A stretch of DNA of 64,000 bases from Lactobacillus sp. (lineage in GTDB: Bacteria > Bacillota > Bacilli > Lactobacillales > Lactobacillaceae). Numbering within the stretch: the stretch's first letter is position 1; each line of letters starts with the position of its first letter. This document shows positions 9,054 to 17,779 of the stretch, piece after piece. Made by a program: the position numbers and the translations under genes. The stretch spans positions 1 to 64,000 of the forward strand of contig JALCQM010000008.1 in NCBI GenBank assembly GCA_022651245.1. The letters run 5' to 3'. The notes under the pieces were generated by a model. That model saw only the letters and a program-made list of their open reading frames with translations, had not been told where the DNA came from and ran no database searches.

Positions 9054-9114
9054 GCCCAAGTGGCGCCTCCTGCAAGATCCAAACGTGGATTTTGTAGGAG
9101 GCGCCACTTGGCTT
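9054..9114. repeat. Long intergenic hairpin (class B, copy 1)
   Basis: A perfect 15-bp outer stem (CCAAGTGGCGCCTCC with its complement) continues inward through TGCAAGATCC and GGATTTTGTA to a short loop. No proper T tract follows on either side. It lies between greA and the liaF-like gene. See the findings on related hairpins at 11697, 41180, 54552 and 57330. Confidence 0.75.
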
Positions 9115-9231
9115 TTGGGCTAAAATCACTTTAGGGCTTGGCGTGATCGCGATTATCGGTCTTGCGCCCCACGGCAAGGGTGTGGTGATAGGGTATAATA
9201 ACAACAAACTAAGCAGGAAAAGGGGGAGCGC

Positions 9232-9942
9232 ATGACACGACGTTGGCAGTGTTTTTGGCTCGTGGAAGTGGCGTTGCTGTTACTATTGTGTTATCAGATC
9301 GTCACTAGTCCACCATTGCTAGTCGGGGTGGTTAGCGGCGTGCTCGCTTTAGTATTAGGTGCACACGTCCATTTTTGGAAGACGTTTTGGTTGACCCTTG
9401 GGAGCCTGCTGATTGTGATCTCAGTTTTTGTTAACCCGACAGTTTGGATCATGCTTTTCTTGGCGGTCCTGGCGGGGATGCACTTATTTACGGGGCGCAC
9501 GAGTAGTTTTGGCCCTTGGGCCCGCAAACACTTCATTGCCGTCACCACGCGTGAGCCTTGTGATAAAGCCGGACAACAGCATAAGCAGACGTGGTTTGGG
9601 GATACGGCGATCGGCCAGACGCAGTTTGAATGGGATGACATTAATATGATCGTTGCGGCAGGCGATACGATTATCGATTTAGGAAACACGATCTTGCCTA
9701 AAGGCGACAATACCATTGTCATCCGCAAAGGCTTTGGGAAAACCCGGGTATTGATTCCGGTGGGGGTCGGCATTGCGATCGATCATGCAGCGTTGATTGG
9801 GGCATTGAGCGTTAATGGTCAAGAAGTCCCGCTAAAAAACGAACAGGTCACCTATTACAGTGATGATTACGATGTTGCGACTCGCCGTATCCACCTCTTG
9901 ACGAACGTGCTCGTCGGTGATGTGGAGGTGTTGGCAGTATGA
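9232..9942 (+). CDS. liaF: LiaF-like membrane protein (cell-wall stress regulator)
   Basis: A 236-residue protein related to LiaF/VraT, which restrains the LiaS/VraS kinase in unstressed cells. About four hydrophobic segments fill residues 1-85, followed by a soluble C-terminal domain with the beta-strand repeats of the cell-wall-active antibiotic response family (about 125-230, for example IDLGNTILPKGDNTIVIRKGFGKTRVLIPVGV). The stop overlaps the kinase start by four bases. ATG 9232 follows GGGGGAG. A TATAAT is at 9194-9199, with no clear -35. Function is inferred from family and operon. Confidence 0.9.
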   Translation: MTRRWQCFWLVEVALLLLLCYQIVTSPPLLVGVVSGVLALVLGAHVHFWKTFWLTLGSLLIVISVFVNPTVWIMLFLAVLAGMHLFTGRTSSFGPWARKHFIAVTTREPCDKAGQQHKQTWFGDTAIGQTQFEWDDINMIVAAGDTIIDLGNTILPKGDNTIVIRKGFGKTRVLIPVGVGIAIDHAALIGALSVNGQEVPLKNEQVTYYSDDYDVATRRIHLLTNVLVGDVEVLAV

Positions 9943-11006
9943 TCAAAGGACAACGGATCGCTTGGCAGTTTTTTTGTTTGTTTGGATTAGCGGGGTTATT
10001 AGAAGTTGGTATCGTCTTCATGGTCAACTACCCCACGAAGCGGAATTTTGGTGAGACCCTTTTGACGACGGTGTTTTCGGCACCGTTAGTGACGTATTTG
10101 ATCGGTGGCGCCATTGTGATCGCAGGCGTGGCGACAATCATGAGTTATGGCGTCGCTAGGCGGCAGCACAATCAGCTCACGAAGCGCCTAGCCGCATTAT
10201 CAGCGGGACAATTAGAAGCGCCGATCCTGGCGCGCCAAGGGCAAGCCACGACGCTTTTAGGTGCGGATGTGGCCGCGATGCTTGAAGACCTACGACAAAA
10301 AATGATACGCTTACAACGAGAAATCGAACGGTACAGTAATACGCCGGTGCTGGTCGCGGGGGAGACCAAAGAAGAGATTCTGACGCAAGAACGCCACCGC
10401 CTGGCCCGAGAATTACACGATTCGGTTTCTCAGCAGCTATTCGCGGCTATGATGATGCTGTCAGCTTTGCGGAGCGTGATGGGGCAACAAGAGCCTGATG
10501 ATCCCCAACTCCAGCAGTTGACCACGATTGAAGGCGTCATCAACGAAGCACAAGCAGAAATGCGCGCGCTGTTACTCCATTTGCGCCCCACCACGCTAGA
10601 AGGCAAGTCACTACGCAGTGGGATCATTGCCTTATTGCAAGAGTTGCAAACGAAAATTAAAATCCAGATTTCTTGGGAGTTAGCAGATGTGCAGCTGGGC
10701 GCAGCGATCGAGGATAATTTGTTTCGAATCGTCCAGGAGTTGTTATCGAATACGCTGCGTCACGCCAAGGCGAAGAGCCTGGAAGTCTATTTGAAACCCG
10801 TGGCGAATAACGTTGTCTTACGCGTCGTGGATGACGGGGTTGGTTTCGATCCCCAAACAGAAAACACGACGGGGAGCTATGGCTTGTCCAATATTCAAGA
10901 GCGGGCCGCCAGCTTGGGTGGGACTGCCAAGGTGATCAGTTTTCCAAATCAAGGGACCAGCGTTGAAGTGCGGGTGCCGATAACAAAGGAAGTTGCAGAT
11001 GATTAA
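9939..11006 (+). CDS. liaS: LiaS/VraS-type sensor histidine kinase
   Basis: A 355-residue membrane kinase with two transmembrane helices (about 9-29 and 50-70) separated by a short extracytoplasmic loop, the layout of intramembrane-sensing kinases. A HAMP-like linker leads to a HisKA_3 domain with the phosphorylated His160 in ARELHDSVSQQL, and a HATPase_c domain with the N box ELLSNTLRHAKA and the G boxes DDGVGFD and GSYGLSNIQERA. It sits between the LiaF-like protein and the response regulator, overlapping both. The likely stimulus is lipid II-cycle antibiotic stress, an inference from the system. Confidence 0.94.
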   Translation: MIKGQRIAWQFFCLFGLAGLLEVGIVFMVNYPTKRNFGETLLTTVFSAPLVTYLIGGAIVIAGVATIMSYGVARRQHNQLTKRLAALSAGQLEAPILARQGQATTLLGADVAAMLEDLRQKMIRLQREIERYSNTPVLVAGETKEEILTQERHRLARELHDSVSQQLFAAMMMLSALRSVMGQQEPDDPQLQQLTTIEGVINEAQAEMRALLLHLRPTTLEGKSLRSGIIALLQELQTKIKIQISWELADVQLGAAIEDNLFRIVQELLSNTLRHAKAKSLEVYLKPVANNVVLRVVDDGVGFDPQTENTTGSYGLSNIQERAASLGGTAKVISFPNQGTSVEVRVPITKEVADD

Positions 11007-11643
11007 GGTATTAATTGTAGATGATCACGAAATGGTCCGCTTAGGCATTTCCACCTATCTGGGGGTCCAGCCTGACCTTGAGGTGGTTGGCCAGGCGACT
11101 GATGGCCAACAAGGATTAGATATGGCGCTGACGTTACGGCCGGACGTCATTTTAATGGATCTCGTGATGCCAAATATGGATGGCATCGAGTCGACGAAGC
11201 GAATCTTGAAGGCTTGGCCTAAGGCACGCATTATCATCTTGACGAGTTTCATCGATGATGAAAAAGTCTACCCGGCAATCGAAGCGGGGGCGGCGTCGTA
11301 CATATTGAAAACGGCAACCGCGGCGGAAATTGCTGATGCCATTCGGCAAACGGCTGGCGGAGAGTCCGTGTTGGAGCCACAGGTCACCACGAAGATGATG
11401 AATCGGCTGACACAAAAACAACAGCCGGCTTTGTATGATGATCTGACTAATCGTGAGCGCGAAGTGTTGCAACTGATCGCGCAAGGCAAGTCTAATCAAG
11501 AAATTGCGACGGCCTTGTTTATCACTTTGAAAACGGTCAAGACTCATGTTTCCAATATTTTGGCGAAATTAGAAGTTGAAGACCGAACGCAAGCTGCGAT
11601 TTATGCGTTTAAGCATGGTCTGGTTAAAGATGATCAGGCATGA
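10999..11643 (+). CDS. liaR: LiaR/VraR-type response regulator (NarL family)
   Basis: A 214-residue response regulator. The receiver domain has the acidic pair Asp8-Asp9, the phosphoacceptor Asp54 (VILMDLVMP) and the conserved Lys in YILKTAT. The C-terminal LuxR-type helix-turn-helix is at about 148-205 (LTNREREVLQLIAQGKSNQEIA). ATG 10999 is used rather than a TTG two codons upstream, because AGGAAG precedes it. It overlaps the kinase stop by eight bases. Targets in relatives include envelope-stress genes and the operon itself; no site was identified here. Confidence 0.95.
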   Translation: MIKVLIVDDHEMVRLGISTYLGVQPDLEVVGQATDGQQGLDMALTLRPDVILMDLVMPNMDGIESTKRILKAWPKARIIILTSFIDDEKVYPAIEAGAASYILKTATAAEIADAIRQTAGGESVLEPQVTTKMMNRLTQKQQPALYDDLTNREREVLQLIAQGKSNQEIATALFITLKTVKTHVSNILAKLEVEDRTQAAIYAFKHGLVKDDQA

Positions 11644-11696
11644 CATGAGGTGGGTATTACCCTTGATGGTCACCGCTCCTAAAGTTGCGCCGTCAC

Positions 11697-11747
11697 AATA
11701 AAGGCTCCTGCAAGTCCCCAAATCGGGTGTTTGCAGGGGCCTTTATT
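11697..11747. repeat. Long intergenic hairpin (class B, copy 2)
   Basis: AATAAAGGC...GCCTTTATT arms flank the inner stem CCTGCAAGTCCCC/GGGTGTTTGCAGG around AAATC. It sits between the convergent liaR and yfhO genes and may terminate transcription from both sides, because the outer arms provide T-rich ends. Confidence 0.75.
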
Positions 11748-11776
11748 AGTTTGCTAGACGATCACAACTTGTCGTT

Positions 11777-14428
11777 TTAGTCGCGTTTTGGCACTTTGGG
11801 GGTGGCGGTATTGGCTGGGACCTTGGTGACCCGGTGACTATGGCGTCCGGTCGGTGTCAATAGCCACCAAAGTACGCGTAAGCCAATGCTAATCAGCGTG
11901 ATGGCGACCCCCCACCATAAATAAGGGGGCGTGTACTGCATCTTGATGGTGTGCTGGCCACGCGTTAACGGAATGGCCATGAACAAGCCTAGTGCGGTTT
12001 TAGGGTGTACAACGTGGCCGTCAACCGTGACGTGCCACCCCGCGATATTTGGGATGGTTGTCATTAAAACTTGCTGCGCCGCTTCAATTGAAATGGTCCC
12101 TGTGAGGTGACGATCACCGCGCTGGGTCACGTCTAGCGGTGATTGCTTCAATTGTGATAGCTTAGCACTAACAGCGGCGTGATTGAGCCGGTATAACAAA
12201 AGCTGGCCAAAATCGGCGGAGTCTTTTAACAATGTGAAGGTCAGCGTCTGTTTGGTCCCAGGGGCTGTCGGGGTGACATTGAGCAGTAGCGGGTCGCGGA
12301 ACGTATCATAAATGGGGACGTTATGGCCGTTTTGCGTGAGGGAGACGACGCTGTCCGTAAAGCTTGCCGGGATCTGCAAATAATAAGGATCGGTCGTTGT
12401 CGCAGTGAAGGTATAGGTGACTGTGGCGATGGCACTGCCCGTTTTTTTCACGGTGGCACCCGACCAGCCAGCCCCCTTAAGGGTGGGGTCAGCTAGCGGT
12501 TCTTTGCTAAATAGTGTCTGGAAACCAGTCCCGGTTAAACCGCTCAGGAGCAATTCTTGATTGACAACAGGCATCCCATCAATGAGCTTAGTTTTTAGGA
12601 TCGCTTGATCAGCGGCGAAACCGATCCCTAAAGCGTAGGGGTTGGTGTACAAGTTGAAGTCAGCGGTTTGCCCGCTTTTCCCATAGCGTTGCAAGTCCGG
12701 GCGGGCGGAAACCTGAGGCAAAAACGTGTGGCGTTTCGTCAGCGGTTTAGGATCAAGCCAGTACTTCAGGTCCAAAAAGGCGTCTGTGATCTCTGTCCCA
12801 TTAGTATAAGCGACGAAGCCGTCTCCCGCAGCTTGTCCAAGTTGCCCAAAGAGTTTTGGAATATTTGGTTCAAACATCGAATTAAACTGATCGGTTCCTA
12901 GGTAATCGACTTGCATCGCGTCGTTTTTGGTTCGCAAAACGGTTTTACCGATACGGTAAGTGCCAGCATGTTTGGCTTGCACTTTGGTCACGCCAGTACG
13001 CAACGCTTCTGTGTAAGTGTGGTAATCGGAATGACTCACGTAACTGAGCTGATTAAGCGTCAAAACGGCATTACTGGCACTTTCAGCAATCAAAAAAAAC
13101 ATGAAGACTAAGGGCGTATAACGGCGGGTATCACTGCGAACGGACAAAAGCACCAAGGCAAAGAAGGCAAATAAGCAAGTCGTCAGCACTTGGCTATTGG
13201 TGAGGTAACTGAACGACTTGAGGTGCAACCAAACATAACCGCCAGCAGAAAGAATGGCGGTCAAAGCCAATGCCAACTGCCACCAATTGATGCCTTCGGG
13301 TAATAGCGCCAGCGCGCGCGTGGCAAGGACCAAAAGCCAAAAGCAAACGACGTAAGAAAAACGGTAAGGGTACCAAACTGGAAATTGGAACCCGTGCCAC
13401 AGAAGGTCAAGTGGCTCGACCATCATGGACAGCGTCAAGAAAATGGTCCATAGGCCTGCGACCAAACGCTCGCGCCAAGGAATTTTGGCCAGGAAAAAGA
13501 ATAGGAGCACGCCGATCAAGGCCAGGCTGCCGACAAAAAGGTTAGGCTGGCCTTTAGGCATTTGATCGAAATTAAACGCACCTGCGAAGAATTTGCCTAA
13601 TATTTTGATCGGCGCGTATTCGAAGCGCCAATGGACCTTGGTGACCGTGTAAGTGCCTTTGGATTGCGTGAGTTGGTACAAGGTCGGCAATAGCACCATC
13701 GCGGCGGTTCCTGCTGCCAAGAGGCTGCCGTACGCAAAGCGCCAGCTGACTTGCCAGGTACTGCGCCAACTGTGTTGATCGCGGCATAACACATAGCCCC
13801 AATAACCACAGATAAATAGACACGTCATGTAGGCCATGTAGTAATTAGTGATGATACTGATGGTCAGCCAAGTGATAAAAAGCCCTGGTCGGTGGGTGGC
13901 GCTGAGGCGATCGAGGCCTGCGGCAATCAAGGGTAAACAAATGACGGCGTCAAACCACATCAAGTTGAGTTGATTGGCTAACATCCAGCCACTGAGGGCA
14001 TAGGTCATCCCCCAGCCCGGCAGCCACAGCCCTTGCCAGCCTCGTCGGTAGAGGTAATAGGCCATAGCGAGGCTGGCAGAGGCGTACTTGGCCAAGGTGA
14101 TGACAACGATTGCCACATCCAGTAGGCTTTTAGGAAACAAGCAAACGATCAAGTTGAATGGGCTCAACAAATAATAGGCGAAAACACCATACATGTCGCC
14201 GCCTAGGTCTTTGTTGAAGGCATAAAAGAGTTGCCCAGGATGGCCAAGGACAGTTTGCCTAAAATAGCTATAAAAATCGATGTATTGTTGTCCCATATCG
14301 ACCGTCAACAGACTGCTGTTACCGAAAGGGTAAACGCCGCGGCCAATAAAATAGACGCCCATTACGAGTATCGGCAAGCAAAAGGCGACGACCAACGCGT
14401 GGCGGGACAAGGTGCGATAAATGCGCAT
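11777..14428 (-). CDS. yfhO: YfhO-family multispanning membrane protein
   Basis: An 883-residue membrane protein of the YfhO family. The first two thirds hold about twelve hydrophobic helices, with the family opening FGNSSLLTVDMGQQYIDFYSYFR in the first large loop (about 38-60), then a long extracytoplasmic beta-rich region (about 480-820) and a final helix with a basic tail. YfhO proteins are required for glycosylation of lipoteichoic or wall teichoic acid in some Firmicutes and are candidate GT-C glycosyltransferases; activity here is inferred. ATG 14428 follows GGAGG; a TTG nine codons upstream is less likely. It is convergent with the Lia operon. Confidence 0.9.
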   Translation of the reverse strand: MRIYRTLSRHALVVAFCLPILVMGVYFIGRGVYPFGNSSLLTVDMGQQYIDFYSYFRQTVLGHPGQLFYAFNKDLGGDMYGVFAYYLLSPFNLIVCLFPKSLLDVAIVVITLAKYASASLAMAYYLYRRGWQGLWLPGWGMTYALSGWMLANQLNLMWFDAVICLPLIAAGLDRLSATHRPGLFITWLTISIITNYYMAYMTCLFICGYWGYVLCRDQHSWRSTWQVSWRFAYGSLLAAGTAAMVLLPTLYQLTQSKGTYTVTKVHWRFEYAPIKILGKFFAGAFNFDQMPKGQPNLFVGSLALIGVLLFFFLAKIPWRERLVAGLWTIFLTLSMMVEPLDLLWHGFQFPVWYPYRFSYVVCFWLLVLATRALALLPEGINWWQLALALTAILSAGGYVWLHLKSFSYLTNSQVLTTCLFAFFALVLLSVRSDTRRYTPLVFMFFLIAESASNAVLTLNQLSYVSHSDYHTYTEALRTGVTKVQAKHAGTYRIGKTVLRTKNDAMQVDYLGTDQFNSMFEPNIPKLFGQLGQAAGDGFVAYTNGTEITDAFLDLKYWLDPKPLTKRHTFLPQVSARPDLQRYGKSGQTADFNLYTNPYALGIGFAADQAILKTKLIDGMPVVNQELLLSGLTGTGFQTLFSKEPLADPTLKGAGWSGATVKKTGSAIATVTYTFTATTTDPYYLQIPASFTDSVVSLTQNGHNVPIYDTFRDPLLLNVTPTAPGTKQTLTFTLLKDSADFGQLLLYRLNHAAVSAKLSQLKQSPLDVTQRGDRHLTGTISIEAAQQVLMTTIPNIAGWHVTVDGHVVHPKTALGLFMAIPLTRGQHTIKMQYTPPYLWWGVAITLISIGLRVLWWLLTPTGRHSHRVTKVPANTATPKVPKRD

Positions 14429-14576
14429 ATAACCTCCGGAATTGGTTAGGGTCAAGGCCCTAAAACGTTAACTTTACTATATCATACCAGTAGAACCATG
14501 GCGTTGTGCGGGGCTTTTTGCTACACTCGTAAAGGATGATCAAACAGTTTCATGACAGTTAAGGGGTTTATGACCG

Positions 14577-16700
14577 GTGAAATACATTCGTACACCAAAG
14601 CCGAAACGGGCCAAGTCGCATATTCCGTTCCGGCTCAACTTATTATTCTTTTTTGTTTTCCTGTTGCTCGCCGCATTAGTGGGGCAACTCGCTTATTTGC
14701 AGATCCTAAACGGGAGCCGGTTTGCTGCCGAAGTTGATCGGACGGATCAAACGGTGGTGACGGGCTCTGTCCCGCGTGGCATGATCTATGACAGTCAAGG
14801 GCGCGCGTTGGTTACGAATAAGGCGAATAATGCCATCACTTATACGAAGAGTCTTGATGCGACGGCGGAATCAATGTACCAGACGGCCAATCGTCTCGCT
14901 AGGTATATTTCGCTGTCCACAGACGGCCTGCAAAAGCGCGACTATGCTGACTACTACCTAGCCAACACCAAGGCGGCTAAGGCGGTCACCAAAGAACTCC
15001 CTGCGGCCCAGCAAAAAATCACGTCGTCGAGTAAGTTGTACAAGTATCAAGTGGCGTATGTTGAAAAACACCTGCCAGAATATAGTGCGAAGCAAAAGCA
15101 GGCGATCGCAATCTATAAGATCATGAATGGGGCGACGGCGCTAACGACGGTATATATCAAAAACAGCGGGGTCAGTGAGGAAGAAAGTGCCACTGTTGGC
15201 GAAAACTTGACGGCAATGTCTGGGGTCAACTTAGGGACAGATTGGGAACGGTATTATCCCAATGGCGCTTCGATGACCAGTGTCTTGGGGACGGTGTCAT
15301 CGACAAAGTCAGGGCTCCCATCAGACGGCTTGAAATCATATTTAGCCAACGGTTATGCCCGTAATGATCGGGTCGGCATTTCTTATTTGGAAAAAGGCTA
15401 TGAAAGTGTCCTTAAAGGGGCCAAGAGCCGCACACAAGTTGAATTAGGAACGAATAATCAGATCGTTAAGCAGGTCCAGACCTTTAAGGGACAACAAGGT
15501 GGCAATCTGAATTTGACGATCGATTCTGCCTATCAAAATAAGGTCGAAGCCGTTTTGAAGTCGACGTTTAGTTCTGCCCTTTCGAGTGGGGATGCCGCCC
15601 ACTCAGACGGGGCGTATGCGGTGGCGATGAATCCGAAGACGGGGGCGATTTTAGCCTTAGCTGGGGTGGCACATAATGCCAAGACTGGTAAGACTTCAGA
15701 CGATGCGCTGGGTGTTTTGAATCGTTCCTTTGCGATGGGGTCCGCGGTCAAACCGGCGATGGTGCTAGGGGCTTTGCAAGACGGCGTGATCAGCGTCAAT
15801 AACAATACGCAAAGTGATGATCCTATTTACTTGCCGTCTACGCCGGTGAAGAAGTCTGTTTATCCGGTCGGGACGTTTGGCTCACTGAACGCGACGACCG
15901 CCTTGCAAGTGTCGAGTAACATCTACATGATGCGGCTAGCCATGAAAGAAGGACACGCACAGTACGTGGCCCACACGTCGATGACGATGGATAACGATAT
16001 CTTCACCAAAATGCGGCGATATTTCTCTGAGTTTGGTTTGGGCCAAACCACAGGGGTCGACTTGCCAGGTGAGGTGAAAGGACAATCGGGGGCGACCACC
16101 ACGAATGGCTCGCTGGCTGTGGGCTCGGCACTGGATTTGTCTTACGGGAACTATGATACGTATACCTTGATGCAAATGGCGCAGTATGTGTCCACGGTGG
16201 CCAATAATGGCTATCGCATGAAGCCGTATATCGTGAAGAGCATTAGTCAGACATTGAGCGATGGCAGCAATGGCCCGACGTTGACGACTACGAGTCCGTC
16301 AGTTCAGGCGAAGATTCCTAATACGCAAGCGCAAATCGATTTAGTGAAGCAAGGTATGTGGCAAGTTGTCCATGGCACGAACGGCTGGACGACGGCGACC
16401 GCGTTGAACACGCTCAACCCTGGGGTCGCCGCTAAAACCGGGACGGCCCAAACGTTCACGCGTTCTGATCCGACGAATACGAGTTCTGAATTGTTGGAAA
16501 CGACGACGTTGAGTTTTGTCGGCTTTGCACCGGCCAAAGATCCCCAAATCGCGATTGCGGTCGTGGTGCCTAACTTAACGACTGACAGTAGCAACTACAA
16601 TTTAACCATTGGTAAGCAGATGATCAGTGATTATTATTCCCTGCATAATATCAAGGGCGACAGCGGCTATAGCGCCCATCAAAGCAGTATCAACGGCTAG
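14577..16700 (+). CDS. pbp2B: Class B penicillin-binding protein PBP2B (D,D-transpeptidase)
   Basis: A 707-residue peptidoglycan transpeptidase. After a basic cytoplasmic tail, one signal-anchor helix lies at about 19-43. The pedestal/dimerization domain spans about 60-300. The penicillin-binding domain carries all three active-site motifs: SAVK (Ser389 nucleophile, Lys392), SSN (446-448) and KTG (620-622). There are no PASTA repeats, which suits PBP2B of the lactobacillus type with a role in septal or peripheral synthesis. The start is GTG 14577 behind AAGGGG. It is probably monocistronic, since a separate promoter and terminator follow. Confidence 0.93.
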   Translation: MKYIRTPKPKRAKSHIPFRLNLLFFFVFLLLAALVGQLAYLQILNGSRFAAEVDRTDQTVVTGSVPRGMIYDSQGRALVTNKANNAITYTKSLDATAESMYQTANRLARYISLSTDGLQKRDYADYYLANTKAAKAVTKELPAAQQKITSSSKLYKYQVAYVEKHLPEYSAKQKQAIAIYKIMNGATALTTVYIKNSGVSEEESATVGENLTAMSGVNLGTDWERYYPNGASMTSVLGTVSSTKSGLPSDGLKSYLANGYARNDRVGISYLEKGYESVLKGAKSRTQVELGTNNQIVKQVQTFKGQQGGNLNLTIDSAYQNKVEAVLKSTFSSALSSGDAAHSDGAYAVAMNPKTGAILALAGVAHNAKTGKTSDDALGVLNRSFAMGSAVKPAMVLGALQDGVISVNNNTQSDDPIYLPSTPVKKSVYPVGTFGSLNATTALQVSSNIYMMRLAMKEGHAQYVAHTSMTMDNDIFTKMRRYFSEFGLGQTTGVDLPGEVKGQSGATTTNGSLAVGSALDLSYGNYDTYTLMQMAQYVSTVANNGYRMKPYIVKSISQTLSDGSNGPTLTTTSPSVQAKIPNTQAQIDLVKQGMWQVVHGTNGWTTATALNTLNPGVAAKTGTAQTFTRSDPTNTSSELLETTTLSFVGFAPAKDPQIAIAVVVPNLTTDSSNYNLTIGKQMISDYYSLHNIKGDSGYSAHQSSING

Positions 16701-16717
16701 GCAGAGCGCTTAAAAAA

Positions 16718-16815
16718 TGCTACACTAGCTGTTGAATGTTGGCACTGCCAACAGGAGTTTTGTACTTGTTTGCGGGCAATCACACACCAACAACAGGTTC
16801 GCCTGTTGTTTTTTT
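16718..16815 (+). promoter_or_regulatory. Promoter and attenuator-like leader before the rhomboid gene
   Basis: An extended -10 (TGCTACACT, 16718-16726) would start a short RNA near 16733. It contains a perfect 7-bp hairpin, TGTTGGC-ACT-GCCAACA (16737-16753). It ends in an intrinsic terminator, AACAACAGG-TTCG-CCTGTTGTT plus Ts (16789-16815). CAACAGG occurs both at 16749-16755 and in the terminator arm at 16791-16797, so the upstream copy could pair with CCTGTTG at 16802-16808 and disrupt the terminator. No known riboswitch class was recognised. Confidence 0.55.
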
Positions 16816-16837
16816 GTTGGACGGAGAGGAGATTCGG

Positions 16838-17515
16838 ATGCGTCATCCTTATTGGCGAACGCGGCTTGCCAACACACCGATCGTGACTTACGCGTTACTA
16901 GCGATCACAATCGCCGTATTTATTGGTGAAACCCTAATGGGGGGCAGCACGAATACTCTGGTTTTGATCGCGTTCGGTGCGCGCTGGAACCAGCTGATCG
17001 ATGCGGGGCAGTGGTGGCGATTCGTCACACCGGCCTTCGTTCACATCGGGTTGATGCACATCATCGTCAACGGGATCTCCCTTTATTATTTAGGGGCGAT
17101 TTGCGAGCGAATCTTTGGCCACTGGCGGTTTGCCATCATCTACTTAGTGTCTGCGGTTGCTGGGAACGTTGCAGGCTACGTGTTTGCGCCAGACATACCG
17201 TCTGCAGGCGCGTCAACCGCGATTTTTGGCTTGATGGGCGCATTTTTGATGTTGGGGGATAGTTTCCGCGATAATTCGATGGTGCGCTTATTGAGCCAGC
17301 AGTTTGCAATGTTGGCGGTCATCAACTTAGTCTTTAACTTGTTTTCTAGCGGTGTCGATATTTCTGGTCATATTGGCGGTTTGATCGGGGGCTTTTTGAT
17401 TGCCGGCACGGTTGGGGCGCCACAGTTAGGGCGCATGAGTAAGATTCGGCAAGTCATTATGGCCACCGTTTTGATTTTTGCTCTGGCAGCGTTATTGGTG
17501 CTAGGCAGACGTTAA
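16838..17515 (+). CDS. gluP: Rhomboid-family intramembrane serine protease
   Basis: A 225-residue rhomboid protease with six or seven membrane helices. The catalytic Ser lies in GASTAIFGLMGA (about residue 126) and the partner His in SGHIGGLIGGFL (about 179). The family HxxxNG element is in HIGLMHIIVNGISLYYLG. It resembles Bacillus GluP/YqgP but lacks the long soluble domain of that protein. The start ATG 16838 follows GGAGAGGAG; longer readings would run through the leader terminator and are rejected. It is followed by yqgQ and glucokinase, the usual neighbours. Confidence 0.92.
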   Translation: MRHPYWRTRLANTPIVTYALLAITIAVFIGETLMGGSTNTLVLIAFGARWNQLIDAGQWWRFVTPAFVHIGLMHIIVNGISLYYLGAICERIFGHWRFAIIYLVSAVAGNVAGYVFAPDIPSAGASTAIFGLMGAFLMLGDSFRDNSMVRLLSQQFAMLAVINLVFNLFSSGVDISGHIGGLIGGFLIAGTVGAPQLGRMSKIRQVIMATVLIFALAALLVLGRR

Positions 17516-17533
17516 AAAGGAGTGAGCCAAAAC

Positions 17534-17779
17534 GTGTATCCAGAAATTCGGACATTTTATGATGTGCTACAGCTTTTAAAACGGTTTGGGACGTTCATTC
17601 ATCTTGGCGACCGCCTATGGGATATCGAACTTGCGGCGGTCGAGGTCGACCGGCTGCATGAGTTACGGTTGATCCCGGACAAAGAGTATGCGACGGCCAA
17701 AATCGTGTTGCGGCATGCCCACGAACAAGAAGCAAAACACCCACTAAATTCAGACCTACGGAGGAATCAAGATGACTGA
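17534..17779 (+). CDS. yqgQ: YqgQ-family protein (DUF910)
   Basis: A small soluble protein (about 81 residues) of the DUF910 family, always found between a rhomboid gene and glucokinase in Bacilli. The conserved core IRTFYDVLQLLKRFGTFIHLGDRLWDIELA is present, followed by a helical, charged C-terminus. Function is unknown; a helical-bundle nucleic-acid or protein-binding role has been suggested for the family. The start is probably GTG 17534, 11 bases after GGAG; the earlier GTG at 17522 overlaps that site. It overlaps glk by eight bases. Confidence 0.88.
   Translation: MYPEIRTFYDVLQLLKRFGTFIHLGDRLWDIELAAVEVDRLHELRLIPDKEYATAKIVLRHAHEQEAKHPLNSDLRRNQDD

Noticed and set aside
16736-16837. Thirty-four-codon extension of the rhomboid protease
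   Set aside because: It crosses a strong terminator hairpin; the ATG at 16838 has a perfect ribosome site and matches family length.
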